Below, one piece after another: positions 25,629 to 33,820 of a stretch of 64,000 bases of DNA. The stretch spans positions 1 through 64,000 of the forward strand of contig OZ007023.1 in assembly GCA_963931525.1 (NCBI GenBank), in the 5' to 3' direction. Source of the stretch: Fimenecus sp900545625. GTDB taxonomy: Bacteria; Bacillota; Clostridia; Oscillospirales; Acutalibacteraceae. The number at the start of each line of letters is the position of its first letter. The first letter of the stretch is position 1. Under the pieces are notes generated by a model, which saw nothing but the letters and a program-made list of their open reading frames with translations, ran no database searches and was not told the origin of the DNA. The translations under genes and the position numbers were made by a program.

Positions 25629-27399
25629 AATCGGCTTCAACCTCTCCCATGTCATAGAGGTCGAAGGTTTGGGTGGGCTTGACTACCAGCTTGTGAGAAC
25701 GGTATTTCTCGATGTCAAAGGCGTTGCGCTTATCGTAGTCGGACAGCATTTTGTATTTTGGATGCTTCGTAATGTCGTACTTGTCACTGAGAAAAGGTCT
25801 CACGCCTCTAAGCTGCAAAATACATTTGCCGCCGTCCATGACAGCGATTTCGTCCTCCGACATGAGCTGCTTGCCGGTCTTCTGATAGTTCAGGCCGTAT
25901 GAGTTGTTGATCGAACGGGTTTCTGATGTGTTATATAGGTCGATTGTCTCCTTTCCGAGGATTTCACTGAGTTCCTTCAAAGTGGATTTTTCCTTGCCGC
26001 CGAGGAAGAGCGTACAGTCGCAGTTGCCGACAATCGTGTCCGCCGCGTCCTTGTAGATGGTCTTGAGCTGGCTCTGGGACTGCAAGATGATGGATGCTGA
26101 GATTTCCCGGCTTCGGATCGTAGCAATCAGTTTGTCGAATTTCGGGATTTGACCGATGTTCGCAAACTCGTCGAGCAGGCAGCGGACATGAACGGGAAGC
26201 CGCCCATTGTAGACATCATCCGCCTTATCGCAGAGCAAGTTAAAAAGCTGGGAGTACATAATCGCAACGACAAAGTTGAAGGTATCGTCGGTATCAGAGA
26301 TAATGACAAACAGCGCCGTCTTGCGGTCGCCGATGCAATCCAGCTCCATCTCGTCGTAACTCATCAGCTCCCGCAGCTCCGCGATGTCAAACGGGGCAAG
26401 CCGTGCGCCGCAGCTAATCAGGATCGACTTGGCTGTTTTGCCAGCGGCTAACTTATATTTACGGTATTGCTTGACCGCGAAGTGGTCAGGGTCACGCTCT
26501 TCCAGCTCATCGAACATGAGGTCAACGGGATTTTTGAAAGTCTCGTCATCCTCTCTGGCCTCCGAAGCGTTGATCAATTCGAGCAAGGTAGTGAAGTTTT
26601 TCTCGTGTTCCGGCGCTTCGTACCAGATATAGCCGATGAGTGCGGTATAGTAGAGCTTTTCTGCCTTGACCCAGAAATCCTCCCCGGACTTATCGCCATC
26701 TCCCTTCGTGTTGACGATGATCGTATTGACCAGTTTGAGGATGTCCTTCTCTGACCTGATGTAAGCGAACGGGTTGTAGTGCATGGATTTACGAAAATTT
26801 ATCGTATTCAGCGACTTGATGATATAGCCGTTTTTCTCAAGCATCTTTCCACATTCGACCAGCACTGTACCCTTGGGATCAGTGACCACATAGGAGCTGT
26901 GCATCTGCATCAGGTTGGGCTTCACGAAGAAGCGGGTCTTACCCGAGCCGGAACCACCGATGACAAGGATGTTCTTATTCCTCGCGTACTTCGGCTGCTT
27001 CGGACGGCTGTTCATGGTCAGCCCTTCGGTCTGGGTGAGAATGACATTGTTGGAAAAGTCATCATCCATGTAAGGCCGGATGTCTTCCGGTCGTCCCCAA
27101 CGCGCTGACCCGTATTCCTCCCCTTGGCGGAATTTCTTGCGGTTTTTGCCTTTGATGTAGACGGCCAGCTTGAGCAACGCGCCTCCGGCCACACCAATGA
27201 GAAGGTCTACTGGATGAAAGCTGGGGAGCGGATTGGCGAACGCTGCGCCGAAATTGGCTAAGCCGCCGGTGAGCTTGTCGATGAACTCTGTGCCGGGAGC
27301 CAGCCGGAAGACTGCCGCCAGCTTATCCACAAAGTAGAAGGCGAACACATACGGGAGATTGAGAAGGGCGAGCTTTTTGATGTCGAGTTTCTTTTTCAT
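25627..27399 (-). CDS. VirD4-like coupling protein (CD1115 family)
   Basis: 590 residues. Two N-terminal membrane helices are followed by the TraG/VirD4 ATPase with Walker A IGGSGSGKTRFFVKP and Walker B LLDEFANIGQIPKF. It hands the relaxase-DNA complex to the channel. The ATG overlaps the pcfB stop (ATGA). Confidence 0.94.
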   Translation of the reverse strand: MKKKLDIKKLALLNLPYVFAFYFVDKLAAVFRLAPGTEFIDKLTGGLANFGAAFANPLPSFHPVDLLIGVAGGALLKLAVYIKGKNRKKFRQGEEYGSARWGRPEDIRPYMDDDFSNNVILTQTEGLTMNSRPKQPKYARNKNILVIGGSGSGKTRFFVKPNLMQMHSSYVVTDPKGTVLVECGKMLEKNGYIIKSLNTINFRKSMHYNPFAYIRSEKDILKLVNTIIVNTKGDGDKSGEDFWVKAEKLYYTALIGYIWYEAPEHEKNFTTLLELINASEAREDDETFKNPVDLMFDELEERDPDHFAVKQYRKYKLAAGKTAKSILISCGARLAPFDIAELRELMSYDEMELDCIGDRKTALFVIISDTDDTFNFVVAIMYSQLFNLLCDKADDVYNGRLPVHVRCLLDEFANIGQIPKFDKLIATIRSREISASIILQSQSQLKTIYKDAADTIVGNCDCTLFLGGKEKSTLKELSEILGKETIDLYNTSETRSINNSYGLNYQKTGKQLMSEDEIAVMDGGKCILQLRGVRPFLSDKYDITKHPKYKMLSDYDKRNAFDIEKYRSHKLVVKPTQTFDLYDMGEVEAD

Positions 27400-27887
27400 A
27401 GCTCAACGCCCCGATCCTTCGTCTTAACCTTGACCTTCTCCTTGTGCTGGGCTTTAGACTGCTCCCTGCTGCGGGAGAGCTTCTGCTTGAGGGATTGCTT
27501 TTCTTTCTGCTTGACCGTCTTGGCGGAAAACTCCTTGAACGCCTGAGTCATCACATCCACATCCCGGCCTTTGAAGAAGACGAGATAGCGCGGCGGTTGC
27601 TCAGAGGTGTCCTTCTTGAGCGCGTAGTCGATCCCGTACTTGTTCGCTGTTCGCTCGAAAGACTTGATGTTTCCGTCGGTCACTTCGATGTTGCTGATTG
27701 CGGCGTTCTGCTCGACAAGGTGCTTGATGGACTGCTTGCCCCGGTAGGTCTTGGGCTGAGAGGCTTGCTTCTCTGCCTTTTCAATTTCCTCGATGAATTT
27801 GGCGAGCGCCTTTTTCAGCACTTCCGCAGTGATCTTGCCGCCCTTAATGGCAATCGCAACAACTTTGGTATTTACTTCATCCTGCAT
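27396..27887 (-). CDS. pcfB: PcfB-family relaxosome accessory protein
   Basis: 163 residues, matching PcfB (DUF3801): TKVVAIAIKGGKITAEVLKKAL at the start, YLVFFKGRDVDVMTQAFKEF in the middle, and a very basic tail. In enterococcal pCF10 PcfB links the relaxase to the coupling protein. AAAGGAGG precedes ATG 27887. Between this gene and the replication initiator (27888-28003) I see only the leader. Confidence 0.9.
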   Translation of the reverse strand: MQDEVNTKVVAIAIKGGKITAEVLKKALAKFIEEIEKAEKQASQPKTYRGKQSIKHLVEQNAAISNIEVTDGNIKSFERTANKYGIDYALKKDTSEQPPRYLVFFKGRDVDVMTQAFKEFSAKTVKQKEKQSLKQKLSRSREQSKAQHKEKVKVKTKDRGVEL

Positions 27888-28003
27888 GGGGACCTCCTTT
27901 CTGAGATTTACGGGGCAATCCCGTCACTAAGGCGGGACACCGTGTAAAATGTGGATCATGTTTTCATCTCACCCCCTTGAAGTTGATTGAGAATGCCTAC
28001 GCA

Positions 28004-28840
28004 TCAGCCTTTCCCGTGAAAATCGTAGTTCACGCGGGCTGAATAGTAGTTGTCTATGGTCAGAGATGCGTTGTATAACGCCGTGAGCAGATATGCCCGG
28101 ATGTTCCGAATGTCGGAAGGGCAATCGTTCATCGCTTGGAGCACATAGTCGATGTGGCCGCTGTCCAGCTTGAGAAAGCGTGACTTGACCACCGGCTGCG
28201 GCATATCCTCGCCGTTGATACGGATGGTGGGGCTTGTGGAGCAGACAGCATCCAGCATAATCTCGACAATTTCGTTTACACGGTCAAGGTCATAGTGCCT
28301 GTCCTGAGAGCGGATGTCGATCTCAAGGTTATCCCGGATCAATTCCCTGTATTGCTCCCGTTCATCCATCCTGTCCATCCCATCAAGATTGATAGATTGA
28401 TAGTTTCTCAGAGAGTTATTTCTTTCGTTGGTAATTACTTGATTAGTATTTAATTGTGCGGGATTTTCCGTACACGGTTTTCCCGTGAACGGATTATCCG
28501 TGTCCGGCTTTTCCGTATGCGGTTTTTCCGTGTCCGGCAAACCCGTCTGCGGCTTCTCGTATATCTCGAAAACCATGCTGCTCATCCGGCCTTTTTCATC
28601 CCGTGACTGATGACGGACGAGATACCCTGCGTCCTCAAGCTCCCTGAGAGCTGCCAGAACAGCATCGGGGCCTTCCTTGCAGATCGCCGAAAGACCTTTC
28701 GTTGAGAACTGCCAGCCATCGTTGAAGGACAGCATTTTGGAGAGTAGCCCCACGGCCTTGAGGGACAGGGTTTTATCCCTGAGATGGTAATTTGCCATGA
28801 CCGTGTAGCCACGGTTTTTGTTGACGCGATAGACTGCCAT
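28004..28840 (-). CDS. Replication-initiator-like protein with DUF6017 C terminus
   Basis: 278 residues. The N-terminal winged-helix region (YRVNKNRGYTVMANYHLRDKTLSLKAVGLLSKMLS) resembles plasmid RepA/replisome organisers. A linker of five-residue repeats follows (residues ~97-127). The C-terminal part (YDLDRVNEIVEIMLDAV to SARVNYDF) is DUF6017-like. It may give autonomous replication of the excised circle. The linker DNA contains the 15-bp direct repeats listed separately. Confidence 0.82.
   Translation of the reverse strand: MAVYRVNKNRGYTVMANYHLRDKTLSLKAVGLLSKMLSFNDGWQFSTKGLSAICKEGPDAVLAALRELEDAGYLVRHQSRDEKGRMSSMVFEIYEKPQTGLPDTEKPHTEKPDTDNPFTGKPCTENPAQLNTNQVITNERNNSLRNYQSINLDGMDRMDEREQYRELIRDNLEIDIRSQDRHYDLDRVNEIVEIMLDAVCSTSPTIRINGEDMPQPVVKSRFLKLDSGHIDYVLQAMNDCPSDIRNIRAYLLTALYNASLTIDNYYSARVNYDFHGKG
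28461..28550. repeat. Six 15-bp iteron-like repeats inside the ICE-1 replication gene
   Basis: Six consecutive 15-base units, each starting GG and mostly reading GGNTTTTCCGTNTNC on the plus strand (for example GGATTTTCCGTACAC and GGTTTTTCCGTGTCC). They encode the five-residue linker repeats of the initiator. Embedded iterons as binding site of the encoded initiator is a known arrangement in some plasmids and phages. Binding here is inference. Confidence 0.75.
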
Positions 28841-28844
28841 GTGG

Positions 28845-29075
28845 TTATCCCTCCCTTGCCATCACCGGCTGACAGCGCAGCGTTGACAGCTTCACCGGGG
28901 AATAGGGACATTCCTCGAAGACACAGGTTTGATATTTCCAGTATGGACGATGGAAGCAGCACGACCGACATTCCGGGCAGATCCCGTCGCATCCGCTGTC
29001 ATAGTGGTTGTGGCCGGGTACCTCCTTCATGAGGGCTTCAAAGGCTTGCAGCTTACCGGCTGTCATGTAGCTCAT
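28845..29075 (-). CDS. Small cysteine-rich ICE protein
   Basis: 76 residues with eight cysteines (SGCDGICPECRSCCFHRP, QTCVFEECPY), suggesting a zinc-binding fold. AAAGGAGAG precedes ATG 29075. The homologue at 30175 holds the same place in front of the replication initiator in ICE-2, so the pair is conserved. Function unknown. Confidence 0.78.
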   Translation of the reverse strand: MSYMTAGKLQAFEALMKEVPGHNHYDSGCDGICPECRSCCFHRPYWKYQTCVFEECPYSPVKLSTLRCQPVMAREG

Positions 29076-29153
29076 TTTGTTTTCTCTCCTTTCCTCGCCG
29101 CACCGCCGTCATCTGCAAGAGGCAGATTGTTCCAGCTTTCGGGCAACAAAAAA

Positions 29154-29200
29154 AGAGGGTTTGCTTCATGCTCCGAAATGGAGAATGAAACAAACCCTCT
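29154..29200 (-). terminator. Terminator after the DUF6050 gene
   Basis: Arms AGAGGGTTTG and CAAACCCTCT with an extended partly paired stem, followed on the minus strand by eight T (29146-29153). It separates the first two leader genes from the Cys-rich and replication genes. Confidence 0.85.
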
Positions 29201-29215
29201 TAGCTTTTCAGATAT

Positions 29216-29515
29216 TCAGATGATTTCTCGGATGGTATGGATGATGCCGAGCAGCAGCCCGACGATCAGGGCGAGTCCTCCGATAAGACCGCCGATGATG
29301 ATGTTGAGTGCGAAAATTCCTACTGTGCCGGATATGCTGTAACCGAAGGGGACGAGCCAGAGACACATCCTGCGGATGCCGAATGGGAAGCCGACGCAGA
29401 GCCACATCAGGAAGTAGTCACATACGCCGTCCGCCATGTAGACCGGCTTGAAGAATGCGGCAAGGCAAAGGGCAATCAGCAGAGGAAGCAGCACTTCCTT
29501 GAGAAAAGTCTTCAC
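29216..29515 (-). CDS. DUF6050-family membrane protein
   Basis: 99 residues from GTG 29515, overlapping the DUF5348 stop as GTGA. Three hydrophobic segments (LLPLLIALCLAAFFKPVYM, YFLMWLCVGFPFGI, and a long GGLIGGLALIVGLLLGII). It fits the DUF6050 membrane proteins of Clostridia ICEs. Role unknown. Confidence 0.78.
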   Translation of the reverse strand: MKTFLKEVLLPLLIALCLAAFFKPVYMADGVCDYFLMWLCVGFPFGIRRMCLWLVPFGYSISGTVGIFALNIIIGGLIGGLALIVGLLLGIIHTIREII

Positions 29516-29724
29516 ATTCTCACCCTCAATCCCTGCAAATCGTCCGTGCGGATGCCGACGAGATACCAGTCCGCAGCCATCTCGATCCGGGTGGGTTTCC
29601 ACTTGCCCCCGACCATGACATCGAAGCATTCCCCGCAGTGCAGACCGCCGTAGTAACAGTCAAGGTCAAAGCGAATGTCGTATCGATCCGTTGCGTGGTC
29701 ATAAACCAAAGTTCCCTGTTTCAT
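29512..29724 (-). CDS. DUF5348-family protein, first gene of ICE-1
   Basis: 70 residues from ATG 29724 (AAAGGAG upstream); the frame stays open further upstream but without conserved sequence. The core is TLVYDHATDRYDIRFDL-CYYGGLHCGECFDV. It is the first gene at the leading end of the element. Function unknown. Confidence 0.78.
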   Translation of the reverse strand: MKQGTLVYDHATDRYDIRFDLDCYYGGLHCGECFDVMVGGKWKPTRIEMAADWYLVGIRTDDLQGLRVRM

Positions 29725-29856
29725 GATGGACTCCTTTCGTTGTGGGCAGCGCAACGGGAAGGGCTTACGCAGTGTACCTCCATAGCCACCGCCAGCCGGT
29801 TTTGATCCGGTGCGCCGATTGTAGTGCGATTGTTCCTCTTTCAGGTCAAAAAAGAA

Positions 29857-29906
29857 GGGACTAAGCCAGAATCCCTTGATTTTCAAGGTCTTTCTGATTT
29901 AGTCCC
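29857..29906 (-). terminator. Terminator at the leading end of ICE-1
   Basis: Arms GGGACTAA and TTAGTCCC with a further paired CAGAA/CTTG interior, followed on the minus strand by CTTCTTTTTT. It lies just inside the element end and upstream of its first gene, so it would stop transcription entering from outside, or act as an attenuator. ICE-2 has an analogous hairpin at 30096. Confidence 0.78.
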
Positions 29907-29920
29907 ATTATCGCACAACA

Positions 29921-29995
29921 ATCCTTTACAATAACGGCATAGATAAATCCCATTTCAATGTCGTTTAGTAACTGTTGAAATCCCGGTCGGTTGAA
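29921..29995 (-). pseudogene. Internal fragment of a broken large serine recombinase gene
   Basis: 25 codons on the minus strand reading FNRPGFQQLLNDIEMGFIY then AVIVKD, the conserved stretch after the DDGYTGTNF motif of large serine recombinases. It continues the N-terminal fragment at 56186-56376 once ICE-2 is removed: the TTC codon is completed by the shared TT. On the other side similarity stops after VKD at 29921, where ICE-1 begins. The remaining ~400 codons are not in the window. Confidence 0.85.
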
Positions 29996-30016
29996 TAATG
30001 AGGTGTGATAGCGATA
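29994..30016 (+). other. Left attachment site of ICE-2 (core and recombinase arm)
   Basis: Core AA, then TAATGAGGTGT, then GATAGCGATA at 30007-30016. The right end read inward has core TT, TGCTGGGGTTA, and the same 10-mer at equal spacing. The two arms agree at 16 of 21 positions by my count. Confidence 0.82.
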
Positions 30017-30095
30017 GCGGCAAAAAGCTAATAAAATCAATGGTTTTGCGGACAGCGGATAGACAGGGAATGTGTTAAAAACTGAATACGCACAC

Positions 30096-30146
30096 AAACG
30101 GCGTTACCTTAACCCCTTTGGGGGAGAAAGTAACGCCGTTTTTTTA
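30096..30146 (+). terminator. Terminator/attenuator at the leading end of ICE-2
   Basis: Perfect 12-base arms (AAACGGCGTTAC and its complement) with a nested CCCC/GGGG hairpin, running into a T tract. It lies ahead of the first ICE-2 gene, where it may insulate the element or attenuate the transfer operon. The stretch 30017-30095 has no gene I can support. Confidence 0.85.
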
Positions 30147-30174
30147 TGCCCGCAGGAAAGGAGGTGCAGCCGGA

Positions 30175-30393
30175 ATGTATTTCACAAAGGGCAAGCAGCG
30201 GGCGTTTGAATTGCTCATGCAGCAGAAGCCGGGATTTGACCGCTATCAATCCGGTTGTGCCGGAGATGATGAAGATTGCGGCACTTGCCGTTTCTACCGC
30301 CCCGGGTGGAAATATGAGTTTTGCGTTTTCAAAGAGTGTCCCTATTGCCCCGGCAAAAGGACGCGGAAAACGCACGCCAGCATGGACAAATAG
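30175..30393 (+). CDS. Small cysteine-rich ICE protein
   Basis: 72 residues from ATG 30175 with AAAGGAGG upstream. Seven cysteines (SGCAGDDEDCGTCRFYRPGWKYEFCVFKECPYC) align with the protein at 28845 in ICE-1, so a shared zinc-binding fold is likely. First gene of the ICE-2 operon. Function unknown. Confidence 0.78.
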   Translation: MYFTKGKQRAFELLMQQKPGFDRYQSGCAGDDEDCGTCRFYRPGWKYEFCVFKECPYCPGKRTRKTHASMDK

Positions 30394-30471
30394 ACGGGCA
30401 AAAGCCCTTGTGCCATGCGGCTTTGCAGACGCGAAAACGGCAAAGGGCATATTGCAATACCAAAACAGCCG

Positions 30472-30497
30472 AAAACGGCTTTCTAATTGTCCACGCA
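30472..30497 (-). repeat. 26-bp inverted repeat, left copy
   Basis: A 26-base sequence starting AAAACGGCTTTC and ending TGTCCACGCA. Its exact reverse complement is at 48754-48779. This copy is 25 bases upstream of the replication-initiator start. Confidence 0.9.
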
Positions 30498-30521
30498 TAC
30501 CAAGAGAGGAAGTGAGGAAAT

Positions 30522-31466
30522 ATGGCAGTTTTCAGAGTGGAGCGAAATACGGGATATACCGTTATGAGCAACCACCACTTGCGAAACAAGGAATTGTCCT
30601 TAAAGGCAAAGGGCTTGTTGTCGCAAATGCTTTCGCTGCCCGAAGATTGGGATTATACCCTTGCGGGCTTATCCCATATCAACCGGGAGAAGATCGACGC
30701 AATCCGCGAAGCGGTCAAAGAACTTGAAAAAGCCGGATATATCGTCCGCAGCCGGGAACGCGACGAGAAAGGACGTTTGCGCGGTGCGGATTATGTCATA
30801 TACGAGCAGCCGCAGCCCAAAGAGCCGGAAGCAGCTACCAGCAGCGAACAGCCGCCTACATCGGATTTACCTACATTGGAAAATCCAACATTGGATAATC
30901 CAACGTTGGAAAAACCTACGTTGGAAAAACCTACGTTGGAAAATCCAACGCAATTAAATAAAGATATATCAAGTAAAGAACAATCAATTACTGATTTATC
31001 AAGTACCCATTCCATTCCTTTCCATTCCCTAAATCCCTTGCCTTATGAGCAGGACGAAGCGGCTACGCCGCCGGAAAGGAAAAGAACGGAAGCGAAAACA
31101 AACAGCGCAATAGAGATTTATCGGGAAATCATCAAAGACAACATCGACTATGACATTCTCATTCAAGACCCCAAAATGGATAAAGACCGTTTGGACGAGA
31201 TTGTAGAAATCATGCTGGAAACCGTCTGCACAGCCCGAAAGACAATCCGTATCGCCGGGGACGACTACCCCGCCGAACTTGTCAAATCAAAGTTTATGAA
31301 GCTGAATAGCAGCCACGTTGAGTTTGTTTTGGACTGCATGAGGGAGAACACAACCAAAATCCGCAACATCAAGCAGTATCTAAAAGCGGTGCTGTTCAAC
31401 GCACCGAGTACCATTGACAGCTACTATACCGCCCTTGTCAATCACGACTTTTACGGCAGCAAATGA
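30522..31466 (+). CDS. Replication-initiator-like protein with DUF6017 C terminus
   Basis: 314 residues. It opens VFRVERNTGYTVMSNHHLRNKELSLKAKGLLSQML (winged-helix initiator type), then a repeat linker (PTLEN/PTLDN/PTLEK units at ~residues 117-146), then a DUF6017-like end (DKDRLDEIVEIMLETV to ALVNHDFYG). Homologous to 28004 in ICE-1 but with a different linker repeat. Likely the initiator for replication of the circular form. Confidence 0.83.
   Translation: MAVFRVERNTGYTVMSNHHLRNKELSLKAKGLLSQMLSLPEDWDYTLAGLSHINREKIDAIREAVKELEKAGYIVRSRERDEKGRLRGADYVIYEQPQPKEPEAATSSEQPPTSDLPTLENPTLDNPTLEKPTLEKPTLENPTQLNKDISSKEQSITDLSSTHSIPFHSLNPLPYEQDEAATPPERKRTEAKTNSAIEIYREIIKDNIDYDILIQDPKMDKDRLDEIVEIMLETVCTARKTIRIAGDDYPAELVKSKFMKLNSSHVEFVLDCMRENTTKIRNIKQYLKAVLFNAPSTIDSYYTALVNHDFYGSK
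30870..30944. repeat. Five 15-bp iteron-like repeats inside the ICE-2 replication gene
   Basis: Units such as CCTACGTTGGAAAAA and CCAACGTTGGAAAAA, with a sixth degenerate unit after 30944. One unit contains the palindrome CCAACGTTGG. They encode PTLEK/PTLEN. The repeat unit differs from that in ICE-1, although length, number and position match. Confidence 0.8.
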
Positions 31467-31502
31467 GCATAGCCGCAGTTTACCGGGAAAGGAGTTGATA
31501 CC

Positions 31503-31976
31503 TTGCAGGAGGAAGTAACCCAAAAAACGATTGCCCTATCCGTCAATGTGGGAAAAGGCGCGGCAAGGCTTACCGAACAGGCGTTGCAGAAAGCAATCAA
31601 GAAGTTTTTGGAGCAGAAAAGCAAAGCCCCGCATGGGAAACAGACCATGCGGCAGCTTATGAAGCAAAATGCGGGTGTTTCCAACATCGAGATCACCGAC
31701 AGCAATATCAAAGCCTTTGAGAGTACCGCGAAGAAGTACAACATAGATTTTTCGCTGAAAAAGGTTAAGGGCGAACAGACCCGTTACCTTGTGTTTTTCA
31801 AAGGCAGGGACGCGGACGTTATGACCGCAGCGTTTCAAGAGTTTTCCGCAAAGAAGCTGAACAGGGATAAAAAGCCCTCTATCCGCAAAGCCCTTGCCGC
31901 AGCAAAGGACAAGGCGAAGCAGCTTAACGCCGCCCGCGACAAGGTAAAGAAAATAGACAGGGGGCGCGAGATATGA
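31503..31976 (+). CDS. pcfB: PcfB-family relaxosome accessory protein
   Basis: 157 residues from TTG 31503, with AAAGGAG eight bases upstream. Same family marks as in ICE-1 (IALSVNVGKGAARLTEQAL, YLVFFKGRDADVMTAAFQEFSAK, basic tail). It overlaps the virD4 start by four bases. Confidence 0.9.
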   Translation: MQEEVTQKTIALSVNVGKGAARLTEQALQKAIKKFLEQKSKAPHGKQTMRQLMKQNAGVSNIEITDSNIKAFESTAKKYNIDFSLKKVKGEQTRYLVFFKGRDADVMTAAFQEFSAKKLNRDKKPSIRKALAAAKDKAKQLNAARDKVKKIDRGREI

Positions 31977-33757
31977 AGCAGATGAACTACAAAAAGTTGA
32001 TAATCCCGAATATCCCCTATGTGTTCTTTGTCTATCTCTTTGATAAGGTGGGACAGGCGGTGCGGCTTGCCCCCGGCGCGGATATTTCCGAAAAGATACT
32101 CAATATCACACAGGGATTTTCCGAAGCGTTTTCAAATGCCTTGCCGAGCGTTCACCCGTTGGATTTGCTTATCGGCATTGTCGGCGCGGTGGTTATCCGT
32201 CTGATTGTCTATGTCAAAGGGAAAAACGCAAAGAAATACCGCAAGGGCGCAGAATACGGCAGCGCACGTTGGGGCAACGCCGAAGATATAAAGCCCTACA
32301 TCGACCCGGATTTTCAGAACAACATCATTTTGACGCAGACCGAACGCCTTACCATGAACAGCCGCCCGAAGCAGCCGAAATATGCGAGAAATAAAAACGT
32401 CGTGGTGATCGGCGGCAGCGGCAGCGGCAAGACAAGGTTTTTCGTAAAGCCTAATTTAATGCAGCTTCATTCTTCCTACGTCTTGACCGACCCAAAAGGC
32501 ACCGTCTTAATCGAGTGCGGAAAGCTCTTGCAGCGCGGCGGCTACAAGATAAAAGTGCTGAATACGATAAACTTCAAGAAATCCATGCGATATAACCCCT
32601 TTGTGTATATCCGCAGCGAAAAGGACGTGTTAAAGGTTGTCAATACCCTTATTGTCAATACCAAAGGCGAGGGAGAAAAAAGCGCGGAAGATTTTTGGGT
32701 GAAAGCCGAGAGATTATTATATTGCGCGTTGATCGGCTACATTTGGTATGAAGCCCCCGCCGAGGAAATGAACTTTACAACGCTGCTTGAACTTATCAAT
32801 GCAAGCGAAGCACGCGAGGACGACGAGGAATACCAAAGCCCCGTTGATCTGCTCTTTGCCGATTTAGAAGAACGCAGCCCCGACCATTTCGCGGTGAAGC
32901 AATATAAAAAATACAAATTGGCGGCGGGCAAAACGGCAAAGTCAATCCTTATTTCTTGCGGTGCGCGTCTTGCCCCTTTTGATATAGAGGAACTCCGGGA
33001 ACTCATGTCCTATGATGAATTGGAACTTGATACATTGGGCGACAGGAAAACCGCGCTTTTCCTCATAATGAGCGATACCGACGACACCTTTAATTTTGTT
33101 ATCGCTATTCTGCAATCGCAGCTTTTCAATTTGCTTTGTGATAAAGCGGACGACGAATACAACGGCAAATTGCCTATTCATGTCCGGTTTTTGCTTGATG
33201 AATTTGCCAACATCGGGCAGATACCCCGCTTTGATAAGTTAATTGCGACCATTCGCAGCAGGGAAATGTCCGCTTCTATCATTCTGCAATCGCAGAGCCA
33301 ACTAAAAGCCATTTACAAGGACGCGGCAGAAATCATACTTGATAATGCCGACAGCACCTTGTTTTTGGGAGGACGTGGGAAAAATGCAAAGGATATTTCG
33401 GATAACTTGGGACGGGAAACAATCGACAGTTTCAATACTTCCGAAAATCGCGGCACGCAGGTTTCTCATGGACTTACTTATCAAAAATTAGGAAAGGAGC
33501 TGATGACACAGGACGAAATAGCAGTTATGGACGGTGGGAAATGTATTTTGCAGCTACGCGGTGTGCGTCCCTTTTTAAGCGACAAATACGACATCACGAA
33601 ACACCCGAACTACAAATACCTTTCCGACTTCGACAAAAGAAACGCTTTTGACGTGGAACGGTATATGTCTACCCGTCCGGCAATCGTAAAGCCCGATGAA
33701 GCCTTTGACATATACGAAATAGATTTGTCCGACGAGGACGCAGCCGCCGAGGAATAA
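31973..33757 (+). CDS. VirD4-like coupling protein (CD1115 family)
   Basis: 594 residues, clearly homologous along its length to 25627. Walker A IGGSGSGKTRFFVKP, Walker B LLDEFANIGQIPRF. It recruits the relaxase-bound DNA to the channel. No terminator follows it here, unlike in ICE-1. Confidence 0.94.
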   Translation: MKQMNYKKLIIPNIPYVFFVYLFDKVGQAVRLAPGADISEKILNITQGFSEAFSNALPSVHPLDLLIGIVGAVVIRLIVYVKGKNAKKYRKGAEYGSARWGNAEDIKPYIDPDFQNNIILTQTERLTMNSRPKQPKYARNKNVVVIGGSGSGKTRFFVKPNLMQLHSSYVLTDPKGTVLIECGKLLQRGGYKIKVLNTINFKKSMRYNPFVYIRSEKDVLKVVNTLIVNTKGEGEKSAEDFWVKAERLLYCALIGYIWYEAPAEEMNFTTLLELINASEAREDDEEYQSPVDLLFADLEERSPDHFAVKQYKKYKLAAGKTAKSILISCGARLAPFDIEELRELMSYDELELDTLGDRKTALFLIMSDTDDTFNFVIAILQSQLFNLLCDKADDEYNGKLPIHVRFLLDEFANIGQIPRFDKLIATIRSREMSASIILQSQSQLKAIYKDAAEIILDNADSTLFLGGRGKNAKDISDNLGRETIDSFNTSENRGTQVSHGLTYQKLGKELMTQDEIAVMDGGKCILQLRGVRPFLSDKYDITKHPNYKYLSDFDKRNAFDVERYMSTRPAIVKPDEAFDIYEIDLSDEDAAAEE

Positions 33758-33820
33758 CGGCGGCATTTTCATTTTCAACAACTTTTTTTGAGCCGCACAG
33801 CGGCAGAAAGCGAGGTTTAT

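Larger units (their letters stand above)
8493..29920 (-). mobile_element. ICE-1: Tn1549-like conjugative element (recognised part)
   Basis: A complete type IV secretion and processing module in the usual Tn1549-like order, all on the minus strand, running from the first gene at 29724 to the last at 8493. The right boundary is near 29920, where it interrupts a recombinase gene. The left boundary is not in the window, and no relaxase, MobC or recombinase for this element is visible. By comparison with ICE-2, these should lie at lower coordinates, which would make 1-8203 cargo of ICE-1. That assignment is inference. Confidence 0.8.

Noticed and set aside
28461..28550. Short tandem repeats considered as a CRISPR array
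   Set aside because: Units are 15 bases with no spacers and lie in frame inside a gene; the same holds for 30870-30944.
7129..29906. Likeness of the hairpin at 7129 (GACTAAGCC..) to the ICE-1 leading-end hairpin, as possible paired element ends
   Set aside because: Both are terminators by position, the shared stretch is short, and no recombinase or target remnant is near 7129, so it does not define an ICE-1 end.
29861..30097. 78-residue minus-strand frame as a real gene
   Set aside because: Only 29921-29995 matches a family; the flanking codons are ICE-2 end on one side and an ICE-1 terminator hairpin on the other.
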